The translations under genes were made by a program, and so were the position numbers. 64,000 nt of DNA from Nocardioides pocheonensis. GTDB taxonomy: Bacteria > Actinomycetota > Actinomycetes > Propionibacteriales > Nocardioidaceae. Below are positions 20,734-28,991 of the stretch, piece after piece (the first letter of the stretch is position 1; each line of letters opens with the position of its first letter). Location of the stretch: NCBI RefSeq assembly GCF_003725535.1, contig NZ_RJSF01000040.1, positions 1-64,000 on the forward strand, in the 5' to 3' direction. The notes under the pieces are model-generated. The model was given only the letters and a program-made list of their open reading frames with translations. It was not told the origin of the DNA and searched no databases.

Positions 20734-22163
20734 CGCAGGTAGGCCTCCAGCCCGTGGCGGCCGCCCTCGCGGCCGTAGCCCGACTCCTTGTAGCCACCGA
20801 ACGGGCTGGCCGGGTCGAACTTGTTGAACGTGTTGGACCACACCACGCCGGCCCGCAACTGCGAGGCCGTCCACAGGATCCGCGAGCCCTTGTCGCTCCA
20901 GACGCCCGCGGACAGGCCGAACGGCGTGTTGTTCGCCTTCTCGACGGCCTCCTTGGGCGTGCGGAAGGTGATCACGCTGAGCACCGGGCCGAAGATCTCC
21001 TCGCGGGCGATCCGGTGGGCCTGCGTGACGCCTGTGAAGATCGTGGGCGCGAACCAGTAGCCGGTGCTGGGGAGCTCGCACTCGACCGACCAGCGGCCCG
21101 CGCCGTCGGCCTCGCCGATCTCGGAGAGCTCACGGATCTTGGCCAGCTGCTCGGCAGAGTTGATCGCGCCGACGTCGGTGTTCTTGTCCAGCGGGTCGCC
21201 GACGCGCAAGGTGCTCATCCGGCGCTTGAGGCGGGTGAGCACGTCGTCGGCGACCGACTCCTGCACCAGCAGGCGGGAGCCGGCGCAGCAGACGTGGCCC
21301 TGGTTGAAGAAGATGCCGTTGACGATGCCCTCGACGGCCTGGTCGACCGGCGCGTCGTCGAACACGATGTTCGCGCCCTTGCCGCCGAGCTCGAGGGTGA
21401 CCTTCTTGCGGCTCCCGGCCACCGTGCGGGCGATCGCCTTGCCCACCTCGGTCGACCCGGTGAACGCGACCTTGTCGACGTCGGGGTGGCCGACCACCGC
21501 GCGCCCGGTCTCGCCGGCACCCGTCACGATGTTGACCACGCCGGGCGGCAGGTCGGCCTGCTGGCAGACCTCCGCGAACAGCAGCGCGGTCAGCGGTGTG
21601 GTCTCGGCCGGCTTGAGGACCACCGTGTTGCCGCAGGCGAGGGCCGGCGCGATCTTCCAGGCCAGCATCAGCAGCGGGAAGTTCCACGGGATCACCTGCC
21701 CGGCGACGCCGAGCGGCTGCGGCGCCGGGCCCAGGCCGGCGTACTCCAGCTTGTCGGCCCAGCCGGCGTAGTAGAAGAAGTGCGCAGCCGCCAGCGGTAC
21801 GTCGACGTCGCGGGACTCCTTGATCGGCTTGCCGTTGTCGATCGACTCCAGCACGGCGAACTCGCGGGCCCGCTCCTGGAGGATCCGCGCGATCCGGAAG
21901 AGGTACTTGCCCCGCTCGGCGCCGGACATCTTCGACCAGACCCGGGTGTAGGCGCGCCGGGCGGCCTTGACCGCCGCGTCGACGTCGGCCTCGTCGGCCT
22001 CCGCGATCTCGGCGAGCACCTCCTCGGTGCTCGGGCTGACCGTCTTGAACGACCGGCCGTTGCCGTCGACGAACTCGCCGTTCACGAACAGCCCGTAGGA
22101 CGGCTTGATGTCGACGACGGTGCGCGCCTCGGGGGCGGGGGAGTACTCGAACTCAAAGGGCAT
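20730..22163 (-). CDS. NAD(P)-dependent aldehyde dehydrogenase
   Basis: 477 residues from ATG 22163. All key features are visible: PWNFPLLMLAWKIAPALA with the catalytic Asn, VLKPAETTPL with the NAD-binding Lys, FTGSTEVGK, the base Glu in LELGGKG, and nucleophile Cys about 292 in NQGHVCCAGS. The C-terminal FGGYKESGYGRE is typical. Lying 5 bases downstream of deoC, it probably oxidises the acetaldehyde released by deoxyribose-phosphate aldolase. The following truncated paralogue is translationally coupled to it. Confidence 0.92.
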   Translation of the reverse strand: MPFEFEYSPAPEARTVVDIKPSYGLFVNGEFVDGNGRSFKTVSPSTEEVLAEIAEADEADVDAAVKAARRAYTRVWSKMSGAERGKYLFRIARILQERAREFAVLESIDNGKPIKESRDVDVPLAAAHFFYYAGWADKLEYAGLGPAPQPLGVAGQVIPWNFPLLMLAWKIAPALACGNTVVLKPAETTPLTALLFAEVCQQADLPPGVVNIVTGAGETGRAVVGHPDVDKVAFTGSTEVGKAIARTVAGSRKKVTLELGGKGANIVFDDAPVDQAVEGIVNGIFFNQGHVCCAGSRLLVQESVADDVLTRLKRRMSTLRVGDPLDKNTDVGAINSAEQLAKIRELSEIGEADGAGRWSVECELPSTGYWFAPTIFTGVTQAHRIAREEIFGPVLSVITFRTPKEAVEKANNTPFGLSAGVWSDKGSRILWTASQLRAGVVWSNTFNKFDPASPFGGYKESGYGREGGRHGLEAYLR

Positions 22164-22168
22164 CGGGA

Positions 22169-23173
22169 TCAGTCCAACGTGAAGTAGTCGGGGCCGGAGT
22201 AGCGGCCGGTCTGCATCTTGGTGCGCTGCATGAGGAGGTCGTTGAGCAACGTCGACGCGCCGAACCGGAACCAGTCGGGGTCCAGCCAGTCGCTGCCCAC
22301 GACCTCGTTGACCATCACGAGGTGCTTGATCGCGTCCTTGCTGGTGCGGATGCCGCCGGCCGGCTTGACCCCCACCTGCTGACCGGTGGTGTCGCGGAAG
22401 TCGCGCACCGCCTCCAGCATCACGAGGATCACCGGCAGGGTCGCCGCCGGCTGGATCTTGCCCGTGGACGTCTTGATGAAGTGGCCGCCGGCGAGCATGC
22501 CGAGCCAGCTGGCCCGACGCACGTTGTCGTAGGTCTGCAGCTCGCCGGTCTCCAGGATCACCTTGAGGTGGGCGCTGCTGCCGTCGGCGCGGACGCACGC
22601 CTCGCGGACCGCGACGATCTCCTCGTAGACCTGCAGGTAGCGCCCGGAGAGGAACGCCCCCCGGTCGATCACCATGTCGATCTCGTCGGCGCCGGCCTCG
22701 ACGGCGTCCCGGGTGTCGGTGAGCTTCACGTCCAGCGGCGCACGGCCGCTCGGGAAGGCCGTCGCCACGGCCGCGACGTGCACTCGTCCGGCGGTCGAGC
22801 CTGCCGAGACCCCGAGGGCCTCGCGCGCGACGCCGACCATGTCGCCGTACACGCACACCGCGGCGGTCGACGGGCAGGACGGGTCGGCCGGGTCCGGTCG
22901 CATCGCCTTGGCCGCCAGCGCGCGGACCTTGCCAGGGGTGTCCATGCCCTCGAGGGTGGTCAGGTCGACCATCCTGATCGCGAGGTCGATGGCCTGTCTC
23001 TTGGACTCGGTCTTGATCGACCGGGTGCCGAGCGAGGCCGCGCGTTGCTCGGCGCCGACCTGGTCGACGCCGGGCAGGCCGTGGAGGAAGCGTCGGAGTG
23101 CCGCGTCGCTGGCGGTCTCCTGCGCGAACGTCGTCGCACCGGGTGAGGGCGCCGTTGCCTTCAAGGTGGTCAC
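22169..23173 (-). CDS. deoC: Deoxyribose-phosphate aldolase (long form)
   Basis: 334 residues, longer than the roughly 250 of E. coli DeoC and closer to the eukaryote-like long class. It cleaves 2-deoxyribose-5-phosphate to glyceraldehyde-3-phosphate and acetaldehyde. The Schiff-base Lys is at about 234 in HFIKTSTGK; a second active Lys lies in VKPAGGIR and the proton-relay Asp in ADEIDMVID. The start is GTG 23173, 7 bases after a TAGACT -10 box. Residues GVSAGSTAGR between GDMVGVAREAL and VHVAAVATAFP are encoded by a copy of the dispersed repeat and look like an insertion. Confidence 0.94.
   Translation of the reverse strand: MTTLKATAPSPGATTFAQETASDAALRRFLHGLPGVDQVGAEQRAASLGTRSIKTESKRQAIDLAIRMVDLTTLEGMDTPGKVRALAAKAMRPDPADPSCPSTAAVCVYGDMVGVAREALGVSAGSTAGRVHVAAVATAFPSGRAPLDVKLTDTRDAVEAGADEIDMVIDRGAFLSGRYLQVYEEIVAVREACVRADGSSAHLKVILETGELQTYDNVRRASWLGMLAGGHFIKTSTGKIQPAATLPVILVMLEAVRDFRDTTGQQVGVKPAGGIRTSKDAIKHLVMVNEVVGSDWLDPDWFRFGASTLLNDLLMQRTKMQTGRYSGPDYFTLD
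22792..22811 (+). repeat. Dispersed repeat inside deoC
   Basis: CGGTCGAGCCTGCCGAGACC matches the short form of the repeat seen at 55975-55994. On the deoC strand it reads GVSAGST in frame. Confidence 0.75.
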
Positions 23174-23197
23174 CCTCGCCAGTCTAGGCTGAGCGAC
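23174..23197. promoter_or_regulatory. Overlapping, symmetric divergent promoter for deoC and the PH-like gene
   Basis: AGTCTAGGCT at 23181-23190 carries TAGACT on the minus strand (23186-23181) and TAGGCT on the plus strand (23185-23190), sharing two bases. Each lies exactly 7 bases before a GTG start (23173 minus, 23198 plus). Both genes should be leaderless, and the polymerases would compete for the same DNA. Confidence 0.65.
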
Positions 23198-23851
23198 GTG
23201 ATGGCGAGGGCCGCGGAGGCGGATGGTGCCGGTACGGGCGACGAACGCTCGTTCCGGCCGACCTCGGGCACCGCGCTGGGCTGGACCGGCGTGGTGCTGG
23301 CCGCGGCGTCGGTCGTCGACGTGCTCGTCGACGGCCACGGGCTCGGGGGCGTGCGGTTCGGGCTCGGCGCGGCCATCTTCGGGCTGCTCGTCTGGTGCTT
23401 CATGCTCCGGCCCCGGCTGGTGATCAGGTCGGCCGACCTCGAGCTGCGCAACCCGTTCCTCTCCTGGCACGTGCCGCTGGTGACGGTGCGGCGGGTCGCG
23501 GTGCGGGCGGTCACCCGGGTCTGGACCGACGACCGGCGCTTCGACGGCGTGGCCGTGGGCCGGCCGGCGCGGTCGCTGCGACACGCCCGTCCGTCGACCC
23601 GCGACACGATCGGCCTGCCCGGGCTCGGCGGGTCCCGGATCTCGACACCGGTCGAGGCGACCCGCCCGCAGAAGGGTCAGCTGGACCCGGACATGACCGC
23701 CGACTTCGTCGTCGAGCAGATCCTGTTCGCCGCCGACCAGGCGCGCGAGCGCTCCCAACCCTCCGGTACGCCGACCCGCAGCTGGGCCTGGCCCGAGCTG
23801 GGACTCCTGCTGGTCCTCGTCGTCGGCCTGGTGGTCAGCCTGCTGCTCTGA
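23198..23851 (+). CDS. Membrane protein with PH-like (Bac_PH_6-type) domain
   Basis: 217 residues from GTG 23198 (MMARAAEADG if translated as Met). Two N-terminal hydrophobic segments (about residues 27-45 and 53-68) precede a PH-like domain (LRPRLVIRSADLELRNPFLSWHVPLVTVRRVAV), and a final hydrophobic helix ends the protein (LGLLLVLVVGLVVSLLL). Similar small actinobacterial membrane proteins have no known reaction. It shares a promoter with deoC. Its last 17 bases overlap the convergent reductase gene. Confidence 0.72.
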   Translation: MMARAAEADGAGTGDERSFRPTSGTALGWTGVVLAAASVVDVLVDGHGLGGVRFGLGAAIFGLLVWCFMLRPRLVIRSADLELRNPFLSWHVPLVTVRRVAVRAVTRVWTDDRRFDGVAVGRPARSLRHARPSTRDTIGLPGLGGSRISTPVEATRPQKGQLDPDMTADFVVEQILFAADQARERSQPSGTPTRSWAWPELGLLLVLVVGLVVSLLL

Positions 23852-25520
23852 GGCCGGGCTCGACCCGGGTGCGGCCGTGGGTCCGCGCCGTCGCCCGGAC
23901 GCCCGCCTGCCAGGTGCGGTGGCCACCGTCGAGGTTGGCCACGTCGAAGCCGTGCTGGGCGAGCAGCCGGGCGGCCGTGTGGGCGCGCAGGCCGACGCCG
24001 CAGTGCACGATGACCGGGCCGGGCGGGATCTCGTCGAGCCGGTCGCGCAGCGTGTCGAGCTCGACCAGGACGCTGCCCGGGATCGGGGCGGCGGCGTGCT
24101 CGGCGGGTGTGCGCACGTCGAGCAGCACGGCGCCCGCCGCCATCCGGTCGGCGAGCTCGTGCCACTGGACGGTGCGGGTCACCCCGTCGGCCAGGTTCTC
24201 CGCGAGGTAGCCGAGCATGTTGACCGGGTCCTTCGCCGACCCGAACTGCGGTGCATAGGCGAGCTCGAGTCCGGCGAGCTCGCTGGCCGTGAGGCCGCCG
24301 GCCATCGCGGTGCTGATCACGTCGATCCGCTTGTCCACCCCGTCGGTGCCGACCCCCTGTGCGCCGAGGATCGCGTCGGTCACCGGGTCCACGAGCAGCT
24401 TGAGCGCCATCTGCTCCGCGCCGGGGTAGTAGCCGGCGTGCGCGTTGGGGTGCACGTGGATCGCGCGGTACGGCCTCCCCGCGGCCCGCAGCCGCTTCTC
24501 GTTCCACCCGGTGGTGGCGACCTGGAGCCCGAAGACGCCGACGATCGCGGTGCCGTTCACGTCGCGCAGGCGCGCCGGCCGCCCGCAGATCAGGTCGGCG
24601 ACCATCCGGCCCTGCAGGTTGGCGGTGTTCGCGAGCGGCACCAGCACCGCCTCGTGGGTGAGTCCGTCGCGCTTCTCGACCGCGTCGCCGACGGCCCAGA
24701 TCGCCGGGTCGCTGGTGCGCAGGGTGGGGTCGACCGCGATGCCGCCGGCCGGGCCGATCTCGAGGCCGGCGGCCTCTGCGAGGGCGGTCTCGGGGCGTAC
24801 GCCGACCGCGGCGACGACGAGCTCGGCGGGTGCCGTGCTGCCGTCGGACAGCGTGACGGTGTCGGCACCGATCTCGGCCACGCTCACGCCGAGGCGGAGG
24901 TGGACGCCGTGCTCGCGGAGCCGGTCGTGGACCGGCGTGACCATCTCGGGGTCGAGGGGCGCCATGACCTGGTCCGTGGCCTCGACGACGGTCACCCGCA
25001 GGCCGCGGCGGACGAGGTTCTCGGCGAGCTCGATCCCGATGAACCCGCCTCCGATCACCGTTGCGCTGCGTGCGCCGGCGGTCGCGGCGACCAGCGCGTC
25101 GGTGTCCTCGATGTCCCGCAGGGTCAGGGCGCGTCCGATGCCCGGGATCGGCGGGCGCACCGGGCGGGCGCCGGGGGAGAGCACCAGCGCGTCGTACGGG
25201 TGCTCCCGCTCGGTGCCGGTGGTGAGGTCGCGGGAGACCACGACGCGGCGCTCACGGTCGATCCGCACGGCCTCGTGGGAGACCCGCACGTCGAGGTCGA
25301 AGCGCTCACGCAGCGACGCGGGAGTCTGCAGCAGCAGGGCTTCGCGGTCCTCGATCACGCCGCCCACGTGGTAGGGCAGGCCGCAGTTGGCGAACGACAC
25401 GTGGCCGCTGCGCTCGAGCACCGTGATCCGGGCGTGCTCGTCGAGGCGGCGGAGACGGGTGGCGGCGGACATGCCGCCGGCCACGCCTCCGATGATCACG
25501 ACTTCGCGGGGCTTTGTCAT
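23835..25520 (-). CDS. CoA-disulfide/persulfide reductase fused to a rhodanese domain
   Basis: 561 residues from ATG 25520. An FAD/NAD(P)H pyridine nucleotide-disulfide reductase (GGVAGGMSAATRLRR near residue 12, active Cys 46 in FANCGLPYH, GGGFIGIELAENL, AVGDAVE) is followed by a rhodanese domain from about 460 with Cys about 507 in VHCGVGLRAHTA. CoADR-rhodanese fusions reduce CoA or thiol persulfides. The promoter TATAGT lies 7 bases before the start and overlaps a CsoR/CstR-like palindrome. That operator class fits sulfide or persulfide sensing. Its 3' end overlaps the PH-like gene by 17 bases. Confidence 0.93.
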   Translation of the reverse strand: MTKPREVVIIGGVAGGMSAATRLRRLDEHARITVLERSGHVSFANCGLPYHVGGVIEDREALLLQTPASLRERFDLDVRVSHEAVRIDRERRVVVSRDLTTGTEREHPYDALVLSPGARPVRPPIPGIGRALTLRDIEDTDALVAATAGARSATVIGGGFIGIELAENLVRRGLRVTVVEATDQVMAPLDPEMVTPVHDRLREHGVHLRLGVSVAEIGADTVTLSDGSTAPAELVVAAVGVRPETALAEAAGLEIGPAGGIAVDPTLRTSDPAIWAVGDAVEKRDGLTHEAVLVPLANTANLQGRMVADLICGRPARLRDVNGTAIVGVFGLQVATTGWNEKRLRAAGRPYRAIHVHPNAHAGYYPGAEQMALKLLVDPVTDAILGAQGVGTDGVDKRIDVISTAMAGGLTASELAGLELAYAPQFGSAKDPVNMLGYLAENLADGVTRTVQWHELADRMAAGAVLLDVRTPAEHAAAPIPGSVLVELDTLRDRLDEIPPGPVIVHCGVGLRAHTAARLLAQHGFDVANLDGGHRTWQAGVRATARTHGRTRVEPGLRAAG

Positions 25521-25527
25521 GTCGGCT

Positions 25528-25546
25528 ACTATACCCCCAGGGGTAT
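25528..25546 (-). promoter_or_regulatory. Leaderless promoter with CsoR/CstR-like operator
   Basis: ATACCCCCAGGGGTAT (25531-25546) has perfect 7-bp arms (ATACCCC and GGGGTAT) around two bases. It overlaps the -10 box TATAGT on the minus strand (25533-25528), 7 bases before the reductase start. Such TACCCC/GGGGTA palindromes are bound by CsoR-family repressors. No csoR-type gene is in the window. Confidence 0.7.
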
Positions 25547-25573
25547 CCAAGCAACCAATCGAGAGGACCCGAG

Positions 25574-25747
25574 ATGTGTCACGCGAAGCGGTGCCGGAGC
25601 TGCGGCAAGGTCACCTGGGCGGGCTGTGGGCAGCACGTCGACCAGGTGATGCGCAACGTCCCCAGGGCTGACCGGTGCGCCGGTCATGAGGACGAGCCGC
25701 GGGAGCCGAGCCGGCTCATGGCATGGGTTCGGCGCGACCGATCATGA
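25574..25747 (+). CDS. Small conserved CxxC protein (MCHAKRCRSCGKVTWAGCG type)
   Basis: 57 residues from ATG 25574 behind GAGAGGACC. It has CRSCGK and WAGCGQHVDQVM, a pattern I recognise from small uncharacterised proteins of actinobacteria and fungi; four to five Cys suggest a metal or redox site. It is divergent from the persulfide reductase, with a 53-base gap that includes the CsoR-like operator, so both may respond to the same signal. The last 32 bases overlap the convergent methyltransferase gene. Function unknown. Confidence 0.65.
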   Translation: MCHAKRCRSCGKVTWAGCGQHVDQVMRNVPRADRCAGHEDEPREPSRLMAWVRRDRS

Positions 25748-26357
25748 ACCAACCCCACGGTCGCGCGAACGCGGGACCGGGCAGGTAGAACGACTCGAGG
25801 TCGGAGAGGTTGAAGCCGGCGTCCTCGACGAGGGCGGGGATGTCGCGGTCGAGGTGGCAGCCGCCGGCGATCTTCTTCCAGCGTGGCGTGATCCGGTGCT
25901 GCCGGGCCGCGACCTCGGCGTCCGGCGCGAGCCCGTGCTCGAGGAAGTGCACCGAGCCGCCGGGGCGCAGCACACGGCGCATCTCGTGCAGCGCGGCCTG
26001 CAGGTCCGGGATCGTGCACAGCGTGTACGCCGAGACGACCGCGTCCACGCTCGCGTCGGGCAGCGCCAGCACCGCCCCGTCGAGGCCGATCCGCTCGACC
26101 GGTCGGCCGAACCGCTCGATCCGCCGCCGAGCACGGCGCCAGGCGACGTCGGACGGCTCGACGGCGTACACGCGGCGTACCGAGCGGGGGTAGTGCAGCA
26201 GGTTGGTGCCGTTGGCGAAGCCGACCTCGAGCACGTCGCCGGACACGTCGCCGAGCGCCTGTTCGCGCCAGCGCCCCGTGGACCGGTCCGAGCACGACAC
26301 GGCGGTGAGGAACGGCAGCACCCGCTCGTTGTACAGACGGGCGAGCGCGCCGCTCAC
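25716..26357 (-). CDS. Class I SAM-dependent methyltransferase
   Basis: 213 residues from GTG 26357, overlapping the stop of the phosphohexomutase gene by 4 bases (GTGA). The SAM motif I is VLEVGFANGTNLLHYP (about residues 42-57), followed by an acidic residue in YAVEPSD, then GAVLALPDASVDAVVSAYTLCTI and MRRVLRPGGSVHFLEHG. This is the Methyltransf_11 pattern. No substrate is evident. Coupling to the hexomutase gene is probably organisational. Confidence 0.88.
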   Translation of the reverse strand: MSGALARLYNERVLPFLTAVSCSDRSTGRWREQALGDVSGDVLEVGFANGTNLLHYPRSVRRVYAVEPSDVAWRRARRRIERFGRPVERIGLDGAVLALPDASVDAVVSAYTLCTIPDLQAALHEMRRVLRPGGSVHFLEHGLAPDAEVAARQHRITPRWKKIAGGCHLDRDIPALVEDAGFNLSDLESFYLPGPAFARPWGWFMIGRAEPMP

Positions 26358-28051
26358 AGGCCGGCCGCCTTCTGCACGTCGGCGCGGATGGCGTCGAGAC
26401 GACCGGCCGCGGAGATGCGGGCGGCGTCCACCCCGCCCGTGTCATCGGTCCCTGAGCCTGCGCTCCCGGTCCCTGAGCCTGCCGAAGGGGCGACCGGAAC
26501 CACGACCTCCAGGTAGCACTTGATCTTCGGCTCGGTGCCCGACGGCCGCACGATCACCCGGCCGCCGTCGGCGAGCACGTACCGCAGGCCGTCGGTGGGC
26601 GGCAGGTCGGCGCTGCCGGTCGCCAGGTCATCGACGCGCTCGACCGCGAGGCCACCCAGCACCGTCGGGGGCGCCTCCCTGAGGCGAGCCATCGTGGCCG
26701 GGATCTCCGCGAGGTCGGCGAACCGGACGCTCAGCTGGTCGGTGGCGTACAGGCCGTGCGCGCGCGCGACGTCGTCGAGCACGTCGCGCAGCGTGCGGCC
26801 CTGCGCCTTGACCTGCGCCGCGAGCTGGAGCACCAGCAGGATCGCCGAGACGCCGTCCTTGTCCTTCACGTGCTCGGGGTCGACGCAGTAGCCCAGCGCC
26901 TCCTCGTAGCCGAAGGCCAGCCCGGGCACGCGACTGATCCACTTGAACCCGGTGAGCGTCTCCTGGTGCGGCTGCCCCGCGGCGGCCGCCATCGCGCCGA
27001 GCAGGCTGGAGGAGACGATCGACTGCGCGTAGACGCCCTGCTTGCCCCGGCTGAGCAGGTGGTGGGCGAGCAGGGCTCCCACCTCGTCGCCGCGCAGCAT
27101 CTGCCAGCCGTGAGGGCCGGGGAGTCCGACGGCACAGCGGTCGGCGTCGGGGTCGTTGGCGACCACGATGTCGGCGTCCACCTCGGCCGCGAGCGCGAGC
27201 GCCAGGTCCATCGCCCCCGGCTCCTCCGGGTTGGGGAAGCTGACCGTGGGGAAGTCCGGGTCGGGCGCGGCCTGGGCCGCCGGCTCGTGCGGCGCGGCGA
27301 ACCCGGCGAGCTCGAGCACCCGCTGCACGGTGGAGCCGCCGACGCCGTGCATCGGGGTGTACACGATCCGCAGGTCGGCGTACGCCGCCCGGTCGCCGTC
27401 GGCGACCAGGGCCGCGACGGCCTGCTCGTAGCGCTCGAGGACGCCCTCGTCGAGCACCTCGACCAGGCCCTCGTCCGTCGACCGCGGGAGGTCGGCCAGC
27501 GCGCCGACCGCGGCGATCCGGGAGGCGATCTCGGCGTCCGCGGGCGGCACGATCTGGCTGCCGTCGCCGAGGTAGACCTTGTAGCCGTTGTCCTGCGGCG
27601 GGTTGTGGCTGGCGGTGACCATGACACCGGCGATGCAGCCCAGGTCGCGGATCGCGAACGCCAGCAGCGGCGTCGGCAGCGGCCCTGGCATCAGCAGGGC
27701 GCGGATGCCGGCGCCGGCCATCACCTCGGCGGTGTCCCGGGCGAACACGTCGGAGTTGTGCCGGGCGTCGTACCCGATCACGATCGCGGCGCCCGGCGTC
27801 GCGGCACCGGTGTCGCGCAGGTACGCCGCCAGCCCGGCCGCGGCTCGCTGCACCACCACCCGGTTCATCCGCTGCGGACCCGCACCCAGGGCGCCGCGCA
27901 GGCCGGCGGTGCCGAACTCGAGAGTGCCGTCGAACCGGTCCTCCAGCTCGGAGAGGTCGTGGGCCGCGATCAGGCCTTCCAGCTCCGCGCGGGTCGCCGG
28001 GTCGGGATCCTCGGACGCCCAGGCCCGGGCGCGGTCCAGCACGTCGCTCAT
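26354..28051 (-). CDS. pmmB: Phosphomannomutase/phosphoglucomutase (PmmB type)
   Basis: 565 residues from ATG 28051, 7 bases after a TAGCGT box. This alpha-D-phosphohexomutase has the phosphoserine loop TASHNPPQDNGYKVY, the metal loop DPDADRCAVG, the sugar loop GYEEALGYCVD and the phosphate loop RPSGTEPKIKCYLE. It interconverts 1- and 6-phosphorylated hexoses or pentoses; in this position next to nucleoside genes a phosphopentomutase role is also possible. Between EVVVPVA and DDTGGVDAAR lies a Ser/Gly-rich insert (PSAGSGTGSAGSGT) encoded by two tandem repeat fragments at 26445-26482. Confidence 0.9.
   Translation of the reverse strand: MSDVLDRARAWASEDPDPATRAELEGLIAAHDLSELEDRFDGTLEFGTAGLRGALGAGPQRMNRVVVQRAAAGLAAYLRDTGAATPGAAIVIGYDARHNSDVFARDTAEVMAGAGIRALLMPGPLPTPLLAFAIRDLGCIAGVMVTASHNPPQDNGYKVYLGDGSQIVPPADAEIASRIAAVGALADLPRSTDEGLVEVLDEGVLERYEQAVAALVADGDRAAYADLRIVYTPMHGVGGSTVQRVLELAGFAAPHEPAAQAAPDPDFPTVSFPNPEEPGAMDLALALAAEVDADIVVANDPDADRCAVGLPGPHGWQMLRGDEVGALLAHHLLSRGKQGVYAQSIVSSSLLGAMAAAAGQPHQETLTGFKWISRVPGLAFGYEEALGYCVDPEHVKDKDGVSAILLVLQLAAQVKAQGRTLRDVLDDVARAHGLYATDQLSVRFADLAEIPATMARLREAPPTVLGGLAVERVDDLATGSADLPPTDGLRYVLADGGRVIVRPSGTEPKIKCYLEVVVPVAPSAGSGTGSAGSGTDDTGGVDAARISAAGRLDAIRADVQKAAGL
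26445..26482 (+). repeat. Two tandem repeat fragments inside pmmB
   Basis: GGTCCCTGAGCCTGCGCTCC and GGTCCCTGAGCCTGCCGAAG follow each other. They encode the Ser/Gly-rich insert near the C-terminus on the pmmB strand. They match the short dispersed repeat in a variant form. Confidence 0.7.
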
Positions 28052-28100
28052 GGGGCCAACGCTATGCCACCGGTCTCGTGCCACCCGCCATGATGGGCCC

Positions 28101-28991
28101 ATGGACATCGGCATCCACTACTCCCGCTTCCCGGTCGCTCCCGGCTCGACGCGCGCGGCGACGCTGGCGGAGACCGCCCGCATCGCCGACCAGGGCGGCG
28201 CTGCGCTGTTCACCCTGATGGACCACTACTTCCAGATGGAGCCCTACGGAGGTCCGCCGGAGCCGATGCTGGAGGGCTACACCGGTCTCGGCTTCCTCGC
28301 GGGCATCACGGAGAGCGTCCGCCTGAGCCTGCTGGTCACCGGTGTCACCTACCGGCACCCCGGGCTGCTCGCGAAGATCGTCACCACGCTCGACGTGCTG
28401 TCGGAGGGCCGGGCCCAGCTCGGGATCGGTGCGGCGTGGTACGAGCGGGAGCACCTCGGCCTCGGCGTCCCGTACCCGTCGACCAGCGAGCGGTTCGAGC
28501 GCCTCGAGGAGACCCTGCAGATCTGCGGACAGATGTGGAGCGGCGACGACGGAGCATTCGAGGGTGACCACTTCACGCTCGCCGAGACCGTCTGCGTGCC
28601 GCCGCCGCTGCAGACCTCCGGGCACCTCGGTGGCCCTCCGGTGATGATCGGCGGCAACGGTGAGCGCAAGACCCTGCGCATGGTCGCCCAGTACGCCGAC
28701 GCGACGAACCTGTTCGGAGCCGACGGAGCCGAGATCGGCCACAAGCTCGACGTGCTGCGCCGGCACTGCGACGACGTCGACCGCGACTACGACTCGATCC
28801 GGAGGACCGCGATGGCGCGCATCGACCCGGTCGCGGACACCGACTCGTTCCTCGCCGTGATGGGTGAGTTCGCCGCGCAGGGCATCGAGCTCGTCACGAT
28901 CCAGCCGCCGGCACACCCGCCGGCTCCGGACCCCGTCGCCTGGGTGACCGAGTTCTTCGACACGGTCGCTCCGGCGGTCCGCGACCTGTGA
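28101..28991 (+). CDS. LLM-class (F420-dependent) oxidoreductase
   Basis: 296 residues from ATG 28101, 6 bases after CATGAT. This is a luciferase-like barrel: MDIGIHYSRFP start, ALFTLMDHYFQME, LVTGVTYRHPGLLAKIVTTLDVLSEGRAQLGIGAAWYE and PPVMIGGNGERKTLRMVAQYAD are the standard words, and the GxGxGW-type cofactor loop is GIGAAWYE. In actinobacteria this subgroup normally uses F420. Substrate unknown. The stop overlaps the next gene start by 4 bases. Confidence 0.9.
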   Translation: MDIGIHYSRFPVAPGSTRAATLAETARIADQGGAALFTLMDHYFQMEPYGGPPEPMLEGYTGLGFLAGITESVRLSLLVTGVTYRHPGLLAKIVTTLDVLSEGRAQLGIGAAWYEREHLGLGVPYPSTSERFERLEETLQICGQMWSGDDGAFEGDHFTLAETVCVPPPLQTSGHLGGPPVMIGGNGERKTLRMVAQYADATNLFGADGAEIGHKLDVLRRHCDDVDRDYDSIRRTAMARIDPVADTDSFLAVMGEFAAQGIELVTIQPPAHPPAPDPVAWVTEFFDTVAPAVRDL

